Below, in pieces: positions 28,349 to 39,900 of a stretch of 64,000 nt of DNA. How positions within the stretch are numbered: the first letter of the stretch is position 1; every line of letters begins with the position of its first letter. Made by a program: the position numbers and the translations under genes. The notes under the pieces were generated by a model that had not been told where the DNA came from, made no database searches, and saw nothing but the letters and a program-made list of their open reading frames with translations. Origin of the DNA: Prosthecobacter fusiformis. Lineage in GTDB: Bacteria > Verrucomicrobiota > Verrucomicrobiia > Verrucomicrobiales > Verrucomicrobiaceae. The stretch lies in assembly GCF_004364345.1 (NCBI RefSeq), contig NZ_SOCA01000002.1:571711-635710 (forward strand). The letters are read 5' to 3'.

Positions 28349-31300
28349 ATGGACGCTCTCTCCCTTCACTCCAAAATTCTGGAAGGCTACCAGGACTACA
28401 TCAAGAGCTTCATCGATATTCACGACTCCGATATTCGGTACAAAGTCGAGGAAGCACTGAAAACAGGGAAACTCTGGCCTGAGCCACTCATTCAGTTCAA
28501 CCCTTCCTTCGAGAAGAATGGCTCCATTGAAACCCTGGTCAATGATGGAATGCTGCACGCTGAGGGTGGAAAGGTTTTTAGCGGATTTTCTCTCTACTCT
28601 CATCAAATTGAGGCGATGAGGCTGGGGGCAAAGCCAAGCAGTTTTGTCGTCACCTCGGGCACGGGCTCAGGCAAGTCACTGACCTATCTGGGTTCCATCT
28701 TCAATCATCTGTTTCGCTCCGGCGCAGGCAAGGGTGTGCAGGCGATCCTGGTCTATCCGATGAACGCTCTCATCAACTCCCAGGAAGAGGAATTGAAGAA
28801 GCTCGCCGCAGCCTATGAAGCTAGCACGGGCAAACCTTTCCCGCTCAAGTTTGTTGCATACACAGGACAGACCAAATCCGAAATTCGCAAGCAAGTCATC
28901 GACTCACCACCAGACATCCTTCTCACGAACTACATGATGCTGGAGTTGCTGCTGACTCGGCACGGCGAGCGTGGGATCCGGGACTCAATCTACAGCTCAC
29001 TGCGCTTCTTGGTTTTTGATGAACTCCACACCTATCGAGGAAGGCAGGGAGCTGATATTGGAATGCTCATCCGGCGAATTCGTGGTTGTTGCAAATACCC
29101 GATAACGACCATTGGCACGTCGGCGACGATGGTCTCCAGCGGCAGCTATCATGATCAAAAAGTCGCAGTGGCATCAGTCGCGGAGCAGATCTTTGGCGAG
29201 CCTTTCACCGCAGATCAAATCATTGGAGAAACACTGGCTAGGTCATTACCAGGGTCAGGCGTTACCCCAGAGGCTGTGGAGCTGTCAAAAGCCGTCCATT
29301 CGCGCATACCGACTGCTGCTGGCGTTGAAGCTTTAATGACCTACCCAACCGCCCTTTGGCTGGAAGGAAAGATCGCTCTTAGTGTTGACCACGAATCGGG
29401 TGGGAGACTGAAACGCGGCACTCCCCGCCAACTTCGAGACATCGCTTCTTTGCTTGCCGAAGATAGCGGTGAGGACGTGGAGGCATGCATTTCACATCTT
29501 GCCGCACTCTTGTTGTGGATCAGTGAAATCAATCTTCGGCTAGCAAAAGCTGGCCAGCGCTACACCATTCTCCCGTTCCGGCTCCACCAGTTCTTCGCTC
29601 AGACAGGTTCCGTCTATTCCACCCTCGGCATTCCTGGAGACCGCTTCATCACACTCGAACCCGGCGTTCACCACTCCGACCCTTCAGGTGAGCGGTTCAT
29701 CTTTCCCCACGTCTTCAGCCGCGCCTCGGGCAAAACGTACATCTGCGTTTTCCACGACACAAAGACGGGCAGGTTGCTCCCTCGCGATTTCAACACTCCG
29801 GAATCGCAAAGCGAAGATCATGTCGCTGGCTACATCATCCCCGGTGAATTAGAGATCTGGAACCCATCTGAAGATCTCGAGAATCTTCCGCCTGCCTGGA
29901 TTCAAAATCTCGACGCAGGGACCGTAAAGAAGGAATATGCCGAGCGAATGCCCATGCAGGTGTCCTACGATGCTGAAGGACGTGTCGAGTTCGGAAAGGT
30001 GAGCCTTCCACTCATGGGGTGGTTCATGCGTTCTGCCCCCAAGGGACTTCTTTTCGATCCTACCGCCGGATTGTTCTTCGATGGCAACACAAACGAGCGC
30101 ACCAAGCTGACAACCCTTGGCAATGAAGGTCGCAGCACTTCGACCACCATCACTTCTTTTCTCGTCCTACGAGAGATGTCCGCGCGGCAATTTCCCCTAC
30201 AAGATCAGAAGATACTCAGCTTTACTGATAATCGTCAGGATGCGGCTCTCCAAGCTGGCCACTTCAACGACTTCATCCGTGTTGTCCGCGTCCGCGCAGC
30301 TATTGCCCGCGCCCTTGCCACGGCTCCTGGCAAAACTCTCAATTACAAGCAAATCGGAGAAGCTGTTTTCTGCGAGTTGAAACTGAACTTTGCCAGCTAT
30401 GCCCACTCGTCAGACCTGAATCCATTTCCTGCCGTCCGCACTCAATACGAAGAGGTCTTTAGTCGCTACCTTGCCTATCAAGCCATTCACGATCTTCGCC
30501 GAGGCTGGCGCGTCATTCTGCCCAATTTGGAGAAGTGCGCTCTGCTGACCATTGACTACGAACATCTCGACTCAAACGCAGCCCATGAGCCGGGCTGGGC
30601 CAATGTGCCATACGTTTGCAATCTCGGGCCAGAGAAGCGTGCTCTCTTCATTCGAAATGTTCTCGATTACTTTCGTTTAGAGTATGCGATTTACAGCCAA
30701 ACGCTGCTGGAAAGCTCCACGCTAATCGAGGCTGACAAGGAGTTCAAAGACAAACTCCGTGCTCCTTGGACTTTTGAAGGCCCGGATGTGTTTCGTCCCA
30801 CCATTCTGCGCACCTGCAAGCTGCACCGGCGGGAAAATCGCAGCGGTTCCTTGGGCATTGCCAGCGCCTTCGGCAAATACGTCAAACACTTCATCAAAGA
30901 ACAGTTCCCTGAAGCCGTGGTGGACAGAAATGCCTATGACGAATTTCTTGCCACCTTACTGGATGCCCTGTGCCGCGCGGACTACCTGATCACCCGTAAG
31001 GCCCGTTCGGAATCCAATGCAGAAGTTTCTGTCTATCAGCTCAAACTCGATCACATCCTCTGGAGAGCAGGTGACCAAAAGACGGTGCGTCGTGATGAGG
31101 TGAAACTGCGGAGCTACCGAGAATATGGAGAAAAGCCCAATAACTTCTTCCAGTCTCTCTATCTGACCGACTTTTCCGCTCTGAAAAACCTCGTCGGTGC
31201 CGACCACACCGGGCAGCTAAAGAATGAGCCTCGTATCGAGCGTGAGGAGAAGTTCCGCGCTGAATGGAAGCTCCCCGATGGCTCGGCTGATGAGTCTAAG

Positions 31301-33502
31301 ATTCGCGCTGACTCCATCAGTGCCCTGTTCTGCTCGCCCACCATGGAATTAGGCATCGACATCTCCAGCCTTAGCATTGTTCACATGCGCAATGCTCCAC
31401 CGAATCCGGCCAACTACGCTCAACGCAGCGGACGTGCTGGACGCAGTGGACAGGCAGCGCTGGTCTTCACCTATTGCTCATCCTATTCGCCTCACGACCG
31501 GCACTATTTCCAAAACCGCGAGAAACTCGTCTCAGGTTCCGTGGAAGCACCGCGCCTGGACCTTGCCAATCGAGAACTGCTCGAATCCCACCTCAATGCC
31601 TTTGTTCTTTCCGATGTAGGCCTGCCGCAACTTCACGATTCTGTGACGGACATTCTGGAAGTCGAGCATCCGCAATTGCAAATGCGCACCGATGTTCGTG
31701 CCCGTCTTACGCTTGATGAACCTACCCGTTCCCGGATTACCAAACAGTTCCGCAATGTGCTTGGCCTTCTCCACGCGAATCTTGAAACACAGCTTTGGTT
31801 TACCCAGGAATGGCTGGACAAGCACATCACCGGTATTCCCAATTCTCTTGATGCCGCGCTCACTCGCTGGCGGACCTTATACAGGGAGGCTCGAGCCAGC
31901 CTAACCAAAGCATCGCAAAGCATTGAGAGCGGGCTGCTCATTTTCGGCAGCGATGAATATAAGCAGCAAAAGCGCCTTCAGGATCAGGCATCAATCCAAC
32001 TTAAACTCCTGAAAAACGAGAGTTCCGGAGGAAGCACGGAAATGACGGAGTTCTATGTATTCCGCTATCTAGCCTCCGAGGGCTTCCTTCCTGGTTACAA
32101 CTTCACGCGTCTTCCCGTCCGTGTTTTCGTGAGCGAAGGAGATGGTGGAGACTACATCTCACGCCCTCGCCTCATCGCCCTGCGTGAATTCGGCCCCGGA
32201 AACATTATTTATCACAGCGGCGCGAAGTATCGCATCAACCAAGTGATTCAGCCAGAGATCGCCACTCAGCTCCGCACGGTTCGTGTTTGCAAGTCCTCGG
32301 GCTACTGGCTCAGTGACACGGAGAGCATGCTCAATTGTTGTCCTTTCACGGGTGTGGATCTTACCGAATCCAAGAATCGCGAAGACTTTGTAGATGTCTT
32401 ACCGCTGACGGAATGCAAAGCCGAAGTCAGGGAATACATCACCTGCGAGGAGGAGGAACGCCGCCGTTTGGGCTTCGAGATCGATACCTACTTTTCCGTT
32501 CCCGACGGTGACATGTCTCGGGTTCAGCGTGCAGTCGTCAGGTCGGGTACTGACGATTTACTCAATCTCGCCTTTATTCCTGCCGCTCGCCTGGTTCAGC
32601 TCAATCGACGTGACCGAGGCCGCAAACAGGAAGGATTTCCCCTGGGCCTGAATACAGGCTTCTGGAAAAGCGCAAATCAGGATCAACCCTCGAAAGAAGA
32701 AATCCGCTCCGTCCTGATTCAAACCCACTCCACCGCTGATGCCCTATACATCGAGCCGGTCAAAAGTCTGGGTTTGAACCGCGATGGCGTACTTTCACTC
32801 ATGTATGCGCTCAAACGTGCCATTGAGAACACCTTCCAGATCGAATCCTCCGAACTCGGCAGTCAGCCTATGGGAGGCAGCGACACGCCCAACCTCTTTC
32901 TCTATGAAGCCAGTGAAGGCAGCCTCGGTGTCTTGTCTGAACTCGCTACAGATAAGGATGCCTTCCAGCTTGTGGTCGCCGAGGCCATCCGCCTGTGTCG
33001 TTTTGAGGATGCGACACACACCGAGCGTGCGACTTACGATGACCTTCTCAGCTACTACAATCAGCCTCATCACCTGACGCTCGACCGCTTTTTGATTCAG
33101 GATGCCCTGCAAAAAATGGCTTCCTGCACCATTGAGGTGCGCACTTCGCAGAGCCATCTCAGCTACGATCAGCAGTTCGAGCAGTTGATGAAGGACAAAG
33201 ACCCGACTTCCTCCACGGAGGAAACCTTTCTGAAGTTCATCCACAAGCATGGCCGCCGCCTTCCAGACGCCGCCCAAAAAGGTGTCCCAGGCCTGTATAT
33301 CCGCCCGGATTTCTTTTACGCGCCCGACACCTGGGTCTTCTGTGATGGGTCACCGCACGATGAGAACAGCGTCATGGAGGATGACCATACGAAACGAGAA
33401 GCAATTCGCAACAAAGGCGACGAAGTCATCATCTGGCACTACAAAGACGACCTCGCTGCACTCGTCTTAAAATACCCCGACATCTTCAAAAAAGTCCGCT
33501 AG
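28349..33502 (+). CDS. DEAD/DEAH helicase with DUF1998 region and nuclease-like C-terminus (DISARM/Druantia-like)
   Basis: 1717 residues. The N-terminal helicase lobe has Walker A VVTSGTGSGKSLTYL (K109), VYPMNALINSQ, LLTNYMMLELLL, the box VFDELHTYRGRQGADIG (D224-H227) and GTSATM. The second lobe near 990-1035 has MELGIDI and QRSGRAGRSGQ. A DUF1998-type segment lies near 1515 (LFLYEASEGSLGVLSELA). The last 80 residues read YIRPDFFYAPDTWVFCDGSPHD, a Vsr/MutH-like nuclease pattern seen at the end of such helicases. DISARM splits these parts into DrmA and DrmB, while Druantia DruE joins them; this single chain combines them. It starts a same-strand array with 6-bp spacing to the next gene. Role as a defence translocase is inference. 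Confidence 0.85.
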   Translation: MDALSLHSKILEGYQDYIKSFIDIHDSDIRYKVEEALKTGKLWPEPLIQFNPSFEKNGSIETLVNDGMLHAEGGKVFSGFSLYSHQIEAMRLGAKPSSFVVTSGTGSGKSLTYLGSIFNHLFRSGAGKGVQAILVYPMNALINSQEEELKKLAAAYEASTGKPFPLKFVAYTGQTKSEIRKQVIDSPPDILLTNYMMLELLLTRHGERGIRDSIYSSLRFLVFDELHTYRGRQGADIGMLIRRIRGCCKYPITTIGTSATMVSSGSYHDQKVAVASVAEQIFGEPFTADQIIGETLARSLPGSGVTPEAVELSKAVHSRIPTAAGVEALMTYPTALWLEGKIALSVDHESGGRLKRGTPRQLRDIASLLAEDSGEDVEACISHLAALLLWISEINLRLAKAGQRYTILPFRLHQFFAQTGSVYSTLGIPGDRFITLEPGVHHSDPSGERFIFPHVFSRASGKTYICVFHDTKTGRLLPRDFNTPESQSEDHVAGYIIPGELEIWNPSEDLENLPPAWIQNLDAGTVKKEYAERMPMQVSYDAEGRVEFGKVSLPLMGWFMRSAPKGLLFDPTAGLFFDGNTNERTKLTTLGNEGRSTSTTITSFLVLREMSARQFPLQDQKILSFTDNRQDAALQAGHFNDFIRVVRVRAAIARALATAPGKTLNYKQIGEAVFCELKLNFASYAHSSDLNPFPAVRTQYEEVFSRYLAYQAIHDLRRGWRVILPNLEKCALLTIDYEHLDSNAAHEPGWANVPYVCNLGPEKRALFIRNVLDYFRLEYAIYSQTLLESSTLIEADKEFKDKLRAPWTFEGPDVFRPTILRTCKLHRRENRSGSLGIASAFGKYVKHFIKEQFPEAVVDRNAYDEFLATLLDALCRADYLITRKARSESNAEVSVYQLKLDHILWRAGDQKTVRRDEVKLRSYREYGEKPNNFFQSLYLTDFSALKNLVGADHTGQLKNEPRIEREEKFRAEWKLPDGSADESKIRADSISALFCSPTMELGIDISSLSIVHMRNAPPNPANYAQRSGRAGRSGQAALVFTYCSSYSPHDRHYFQNREKLVSGSVEAPRLDLANRELLESHLNAFVLSDVGLPQLHDSVTDILEVEHPQLQMRTDVRARLTLDEPTRSRITKQFRNVLGLLHANLETQLWFTQEWLDKHITGIPNSLDAALTRWRTLYREARASLTKASQSIESGLLIFGSDEYKQQKRLQDQASIQLKLLKNESSGGSTEMTEFYVFRYLASEGFLPGYNFTRLPVRVFVSEGDGGDYISRPRLIALREFGPGNIIYHSGAKYRINQVIQPEIATQLRTVRVCKSSGYWLSDTESMLNCCPFTGVDLTESKNREDFVDVLPLTECKAEVREYITCEEEERRRLGFEIDTYFSVPDGDMSRVQRAVVRSGTDDLLNLAFIPAARLVQLNRRDRGRKQEGFPLGLNTGFWKSANQDQPSKEEIRSVLIQTHSTADALYIEPVKSLGLNRDGVLSLMYALKRAIENTFQIESSELGSQPMGGSDTPNLFLYEASEGSLGVLSELATDKDAFQLVVAEAIRLCRFEDATHTERATYDDLLSYYNQPHHLTLDRFLIQDALQKMASCTIEVRTSQSHLSYDQQFEQLMKDKDPTSSTEETFLKFIHKHGRRLPDAAQKGVPGLYIRPDFFYAPDTWVFCDGSPHDENSVMEDDHTKREAIRNKGDEVIIWHYKDDLAALVLKYPDIFKKVR

Positions 33503-33508
33503 CAAGCC

Positions 33509-36370
33509 ATGTCTCAAACTCTCTCCCGACAGCCCGGCACACTCGTCCGCATCCGTGAACGCGACTGGGTCGTGCAGCCTTCGGAGAATGCCGATCTTCT
33601 CATGGTCAAGCCACTCGGTGGCTCCGATGAGGAACTCACAGGCATCTTCCTTCCTCTGGCTGAAGGTGCCGATACTCCCCGTGATGCCGAGTTTCCTTGT
33701 CCAGGAAAGGATGATCTCGGAGACTTTGCCCGCGCCCGTCTGCTGTATGATGCCGCCCGTCTTGCCTTTCGCAGCGGCGCGGGGCCATTCCGTTCTCTTG
33801 CCAGGATATCATTCCGCCCGCGCAGCTACCAAATGGTGCCCCTGGTCATGGCATTGCGTCAGGAAACTGTGCGTCTGCTCGTCGCTGATGATGTCGGTGT
33901 CGGTAAAACTATCGAGGCCCTCCTGATCGTGCGCGAGCTTTTGGACCGCCGCAAAATGCGCCGCTTTGCTGTCGTCTGTCTGCCTCATCTTTGTGACCAA
34001 TGGCAACAGGAAATACGCGACAAGATCGGCGTCGAGGCCGTGGTCATTCGGTCGAATACGCAGGCCCGTCTGGATCGCGAAATCCAGGGAGACACATCCG
34101 TCTATCAGTATTACCCGTTTCAGGTCCTCTCGATTGATTACATCAAGCAAGACTCCCGCAAGGCTACCTTCATCAATGAATGTCCTGAGCTGGTGATCGT
34201 GGACGAAGTTCATACCTGCGCCCGCCCACAGGGAGCCGCCGCTTCTCAGCAGCAGCGCCATGCTCTAATTAAAGCAATCGCGGCCAAGCAGGGCCAGCAC
34301 CTCATCATGCTTTCCGCCACCCCCCACAGCGGAAAGCCGGAGGAGTTCGGCTCTTTACTCGGCCTAGTAGATCCATCTTTTGAAAATCTCGATGTCGCTA
34401 CCGCATCTCAGCCAGAGCGTCAGCGGCTTGCCCGTCACTTTATCCAACGTCGTCGTCAAGACGTTGAGCGCTGGATGAATGAAGACACCCCATTCCCAAA
34501 ACGCGATTCTGGCGAGTTCGACTATGACCTGTCAAAACCCTACCTCACGTTCTTCGATAAGGTGCTGGACTTCGCACGCAACCTCGTCGCTGGCGATGAA
34601 TCTTCCGAACGCCAGCGACGCGTCCACTACTGGACAGCGCTCGGCCTCCTGCGAGGCGTCATGTCCAGTCCGGCGGCTGGTGTCGCCATGTTCCGGGCTC
34701 GGCGTTCCAAGCTCGGGGATGACCTCCTGCCGGATATCGAAGCAGATGATCCCAGCCCCGTCCACGATCACCCTGAGGGACACGAGTCCGATCTTGCCCC
34801 GGTCGAGGTGGTCGAGAGCACTGGTTGGTCTGAGTCTCAGCAACGCCGAATGAGGGAGTTCGAGAAGGAACTCGCCAGCCTCACAGGGCCGAGGTTTGAT
34901 CACAAGCTAGAAGCCGCTCGCATGATCATTGAAGACTGGCTTCAGCTAGGCTTTTATCCAGTGATCTTCTGCCGCTACATCCAAACAGCAATTTATTTGG
35001 GCGAGCAGCTTAAGCCATTGCTCGCCAAAAAATTTCCCAAAGCTGCCGTTGAAGTCGTCACCTCCGAAGATCCTGACGAAGTCCGCCGCGACCGCATTGC
35101 GGCCATGGGTGCCTACCCTCAGCGGGCCCTGATCGCCACCGACTGCCTTTCTGAAGGCATCAACCTTCATGAGCACTTCACTGCGGTTCTCCACTATGAT
35201 CTGCCCTGGAACCCGAATCGCTTGGAGCAGCGTGAAGGGCGTGTGGACCGCTTTGGTCAGCGGGCCAAAGAAGTGAAAGCCTACCTCCTCTTCTCCAAGG
35301 ACAGCGCCGTGGATGGCGTCGTGCTGGACGTCATTCTGCGTAAAGTCCGCGAAATCAAAAAAGCCACAGGCATCAATGTCCCGTTCCCCGAGGATAGCAA
35401 AGGCATCATCGACACCATCACCCAGTCTCTGCTGCTCAATCCCGACAGGAAAATCAGCACCAGGCGGTCGGACGCGAATCAGATCGAATTCAATTTCGAG
35501 GAATTCAACGAGGCTCAAAAACTCGAACTCGAAGTCTCCGACAAATACAAAAAGGCCGCTGACCGTGCCAGCCAGAGCCGTTCCATCTTCGCCCAGCACG
35601 CCATCAAGGCGGAGGAGATCGAGCAAGACCTTCGTGAAAACGATGAGGCCATAGGCTCCCCTCAAGTTGTGGAAAATTATGTGGTGGTGGCACTACGTTC
35701 GCTGTTCGGCGTGCAGATTGACCGCGAGATAAATGGCTACCTGCTCTACACGGCCAACCTGCCACCAAGCGCTAAGATACTCTTGCCAGCTAAAGCTTCC
35801 GTGAAGGTGTCTTTCGAGTCTCCCACGCCTGAAGATCACATCTACCTCGGGCGCAATCATCCCCTCGTCGAGCAGCTTTGCCAGATAACTCTCGCCCGCA
35901 GCATCGAGAGGCATCGCAGCCGTGCCGCACGGACCGCCGTGCTCCGCACCACTGCTGTGGAAAAACCCACCACACTCCTCATGTTCCGCTGTCGGAATGT
36001 CATCGAGGAAAAGCGCGCTAGCGGACAACAGCTCGTGGCCGAGGAAATGCTGCTTTGGGGATATCGCGGTTCTTTGGATGATCAGGACTTTTTATCCACC
36101 TCAGAGGCTCAGCGACTACTCTCAACTGCTACGCCCTCAGGTGATTTCTCGCCAGAGCGCTCCGCACGTTTGATCACCGATCGAGTTGAGACTCTGAGCG
36201 ACCTTCGCCCCGCCTTTGACCAGCTCGCCGAGCAGCGTTGCCAGCACCTTGTCGAAGCCCACGAACGCTTTTCTAGTCTTGTCGAAAAGAAACGCTTCGG
36301 CGTTGTCTATCCCGTCCTCCCCATGGACGTCCTCGGCATTTACGTGCTCATGCCCACGCAAGGAAACTGA
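33509..36370 (+). CDS. SNF2/RapA-like helicase (DISARM DrmD-like)
   Basis: 953 residues. SNF2 helicase motifs are complete: Walker A LLVADDVGVGKTIEA near 125-138, VVCLPHLCDQW, DEVH box LVIVDEVHTCARP near 230, LSATPHSGKPEEF, and the second lobe with TDCLSEGINLHEHF and RLEQREGRVDRFGQR. The ends (1-90 and 640-953) are specific to RapA-like proteins used in defence loci. DrmD of class 1 DISARM is of this kind and accompanies an adenine methylase; here the methylase is two genes downstream. The protein should move along or remodel double-stranded DNA. It lies 6 bp after the DUF1998 helicase gene. Confidence 0.88.
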   Translation: MSQTLSRQPGTLVRIRERDWVVQPSENADLLMVKPLGGSDEELTGIFLPLAEGADTPRDAEFPCPGKDDLGDFARARLLYDAARLAFRSGAGPFRSLARISFRPRSYQMVPLVMALRQETVRLLVADDVGVGKTIEALLIVRELLDRRKMRRFAVVCLPHLCDQWQQEIRDKIGVEAVVIRSNTQARLDREIQGDTSVYQYYPFQVLSIDYIKQDSRKATFINECPELVIVDEVHTCARPQGAAASQQQRHALIKAIAAKQGQHLIMLSATPHSGKPEEFGSLLGLVDPSFENLDVATASQPERQRLARHFIQRRRQDVERWMNEDTPFPKRDSGEFDYDLSKPYLTFFDKVLDFARNLVAGDESSERQRRVHYWTALGLLRGVMSSPAAGVAMFRARRSKLGDDLLPDIEADDPSPVHDHPEGHESDLAPVEVVESTGWSESQQRRMREFEKELASLTGPRFDHKLEAARMIIEDWLQLGFYPVIFCRYIQTAIYLGEQLKPLLAKKFPKAAVEVVTSEDPDEVRRDRIAAMGAYPQRALIATDCLSEGINLHEHFTAVLHYDLPWNPNRLEQREGRVDRFGQRAKEVKAYLLFSKDSAVDGVVLDVILRKVREIKKATGINVPFPEDSKGIIDTITQSLLLNPDRKISTRRSDANQIEFNFEEFNEAQKLELEVSDKYKKAADRASQSRSIFAQHAIKAEEIEQDLRENDEAIGSPQVVENYVVVALRSLFGVQIDREINGYLLYTANLPPSAKILLPAKASVKVSFESPTPEDHIYLGRNHPLVEQLCQITLARSIERHRSRAARTAVLRTTAVEKPTTLLMFRCRNVIEEKRASGQQLVAEEMLLWGYRGSLDDQDFLSTSEAQRLLSTATPSGDFSPERSARLITDRVETLSDLRPAFDQLAEQRCQHLVEAHERFSSLVEKKRFGVVYPVLPMDVLGIYVLMPTQGN

Positions 36371-36388
36371 TTCATCACTCCTCAATTC

Positions 36389-36955
36389 ATGGCACGTTCA
36401 TACATCCATAACTCTACATGGTTGCTTCCCGACAAGTTTTCGAAGCCTATGCAGAAGGTTCGAGAAGCTGCCAGACAGCTCAAAGCATCTGCTGGCCACG
36501 AATTCCTCAGATTCACCCTTGATGGTCATCTTGTTGGCGATCTTGGCGTGGCAATTGCAGAGCACTTTTTTGCGATCAAACTGCATGATTCCCATCGAAC
36601 GGGTCACGATGGCACGCTCGAATCGAAAGGAACAATTGAGTCCGTTGAAATCAAAATCCGTCGGGAATCAACGGGTATATGGTTCGATTCGGAGCCTGAA
36701 CACATTATTGCCTTCCGCCTCGAAGATGCGGATTCTCGTGTCACGCTGGTTTATGCGGGACCCGGTTCAGTGCTGCGGGAAATTCGTCCCAACGCCGTAA
36801 TCGCCAAGACTGTTCCCACAAATGTTGATGCGAAAATTCATAAGTTTACCGCACGCCAAACCGTCTCACTCAATCAATTAGCAAAGCACTTCACATATGA
36901 GGACTTCATGAAGAATCCTTCTATCCCCTTCCGCAATCAGCCCATTGTTGCCTGA
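36389..36955 (+). CDS. small PD-(D/E)XK-like protein
   Basis: 188 residues. The segment GDLGVAIAEHFF ... GHDGTL ... VEIKIRR has the order Glu, Asp, E-x-K expected of a restriction-endonuclease-like fold (E in AIAEHF, D in TGHDG, E-x-K in VEIKI). Downstream TLVYAGPGS is like the small DUF6998-type proteins found beside methylases. If active it would be the DNA-cutting or nicking subunit of the array; it may instead be a recognition subunit. It sits 18 bp after the SNF2 helicase and 6 bp before the methyltransferase, so it is certainly part of the same transcription unit. Confidence 0.72.
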   Translation: MARSYIHNSTWLLPDKFSKPMQKVREAARQLKASAGHEFLRFTLDGHLVGDLGVAIAEHFFAIKLHDSHRTGHDGTLESKGTIESVEIKIRRESTGIWFDSEPEHIIAFRLEDADSRVTLVYAGPGSVLREIRPNAVIAKTVPTNVDAKIHKFTARQTVSLNQLAKHFTYEDFMKNPSIPFRNQPIVA

Positions 36956-36961
36956 CAACCC

Positions 36962-39900
36962 ATGCTTCACCCCTCCATCCGCCTTGAAGGCTCCATCCTT
37001 TCTGCTGACATCCTCGATGCTATTGAGCGGGGGGAGCGTTCGCATCAGATGCCCAGGGATTTCGGACTCGATCCCACCACCAAGGTCAAGGATGAGATCG
37101 CCGATGCCTGGGCCGCCGCCCGCGCCTTCTGGGCCGTCTATCAGGTGAAAATTTCCCGGCTCAAACCCGGAGCCACCGGCACCACTGAGACCCGTAATCA
37201 ATGGCTCGTTCCTCTGCTAGGCCTGCTCGGCTACCAGCTCAACCTTGCCGATTCAGAGATCCTCCAAGGAAAAACCTACCGCATCTCCCACCGCGATCCC
37301 GCGCGTGATCAACTCCCCGTCCACCTCATCGGCTGGCACGAGTCGCTTGACCGCCGCAGCACCGTACCCAACGCCCCACGCATGTCCCCACATGGGCTGG
37401 TTCAGGAGTACCTCAACCTCACCGAGCACCTCTACGGCATCGTTTCTAACGGCCGCCTGATCCGCCTGCTCAGGGATTCCCCCCGCCTCGTCAAACTCAC
37501 CTTTATCGAGTTCGACCTCGAACGCATCTTCACTGAGGAACTATTTGCGGACTTCGCCCTCTTCTACCGCCTGCTCCATGCCTCCCGCATGCCCGTTCGG
37601 CAGGACGCCGTCGCCGAGGCACCAATTGAAATCTATCACCAGGACTCCCTCGACTCCGGCTCTCGCATCCGGGACGGCCTCAGCACCGCCGTTCATCGCG
37701 TTATCCTCGATCTCGCCAACGGCATGCTCAACCACCCGGCCAACCACCACCTCCGGGATCTGGCTGCTAACGATCCCCACGAGCGCTTCGCTGCCGACTT
37801 CTACACCCACCTCCTCCGCCTCATCTATCGCCTTCTCTTCCTCATGGTCATTGAGGAACGCGGCCTCGCCCATCTCCCTAAAACCGACAAGCGTCTCCTT
37901 GAAATCTATGACCTCGGCTACTCGCTCACCCGCTTGCGCCGCCTATCCGAAAAGCCCCACTTCGGCGACGCTCGCCACTGTGATGCCTGGCTAGCCCTCA
38001 TCGCCCTCTTCCGCCTCGTGGATGAATCGGGAAGGGGGCTCAAACTCGGCGTCGCCCCGCTTGGTGGCGATCTCTTCAATCATGGCACGCTCGGGGTGCT
38101 GGAAGATTGCTCGCTCGACAACGCCACCTTCCTCGGGGCTCTCCGCCAGCTCACCCTTTTCACCAATCCAGTCACCCGTCAGCTCATGCGGGTCAATTAC
38201 GGTGCCCTCAATGTGGAGGAATTCGGCTCCGTCTATCAGAGCCTGTTAGAGTTCAAACCCCGCGTGACCGGAATCAACGGCAAATGGCACTTCGCCTTCG
38301 CGCAAGGTGATGACCGCGCTGCAACCGGCTCCCACTACACCGAGGACGAACTCGTCCAGCCCCTCCTCAAGCACTCCCTCGATCACCTCATCGCGGACAA
38401 ACTTAAACAACCCGATCCAGCCGCTGCCCTTCTTTCCCTCCGCGTTGCCGATATTGCCTGCGGCTCCGGCCACATCCTGCTCGCCGCCGCCCGCCGCATC
38501 GGCATGGCCCTCGCCATTGTTCGCACCGGCGATGACCAACCCAGCCCCGCCGCCCACCGCGAGGCCGTCCGCGATGTGATAAAGCGCTGCATCTACGGCG
38601 TGGATCTCAATCCCCTCGCGGTCGAACTCTGCAAAGTCGCCCTCTGGTTGGAAGCCCACGTCCCCGGCGAACCCATCGGCTTCCTCGACCACCATATCAA
38701 ATGCGGCAACGCCATCGTCGGCTTCGTCACCCGCGACGAACTCGACAAAGGCATTCCCGACGAGGCCTTCAAGACCCTTCCTGGCGACGACAAGGACATC
38801 GCTGCCGCCTTCCGGAAAACCAACAGAGCCGAACGCAAGGAACGAATTACCGGCCAGAAGCAACTCATGCTTGCTCCCGAGCTTCAGGAGAAACTCGACG
38901 CCGTCCTCGCTCGCATGACGGAACTATCCGCCATGCCCGAGCAAACCCCCGCCGAAATCGCCGTCAAGAAACAGCGCTACGCCACAACCCAATCCCAGGA
39001 AGCCGAGTTACTCGGCCAGATCGCCGCCATCCCCGTCGCCCAGTTCTACCAACCGAAAACCGCCGGCAACAAAGCCAACCTCATCACAGACGCCACCTTC
39101 CGTCACTACCTCGCCGGCCACACCCCGCAAGGCCAGGCCACCGCATCAGCTTGGGCACTCGCCGAACGCAAAAAAGCCTTCCACTGGTTCCTCGAATTCC
39201 CCGACATCATCGCCAATGGCGGCTTCGACTGCATTCTGGGAAACCCTCCCTACCTCGGCGGCCAAGCCCTCAGCGGGACCTACGGCCATGCCTTCTGCGA
39301 ATATGTGAAGTGGCAATATGCCCCCACCGGACTCAGTGAATTACTCGTCTTTTTTCTCCGCCGTATTTTCACCATTCTTCGCCCCAATGGCTTCACCGCC
39401 TTCATCACCACCAACTCGATCAAGGATGGCGACGTGCGGAAGGATGGCTTGGAACAAGTGATTGCCGCAGGCGGCACCATCAACATGGCTGTGCGCGGCA
39501 TTAAATGGCCGGGCGTTGCAAATCTCGTCGTCTCCATCGTTTCCATTCATCGCGGCAATTGGAAGTCTCAGTGCTACCTCGACGGCAAATCGGTGGAATT
39601 AATCAGCGCATTCTTCGAGGACTCCCAAGACGGTGGCGAGCCTGTGAAACTCGAAGAGAATGAGAAGAAAATCTTCCAAGGTTCGATCTTTCTCGGAGAA
39701 GGTTTTCTTCTCTCTCACGAAGTGGCAGACACTTTGCTGAAGAATTCTGCTAAAAACGCGGAGGTGATTTTTCCGATTCTCAATGGCCAAGAAATCAACA
39801 GCTATCCAGATCAGAAGCCCGAACGAAAGATTATCAATTTTCGAGACTGGCCGATAGAGAGAGCGAGCGATTACTCAGAACCATTCGCAAAAATCGAACG

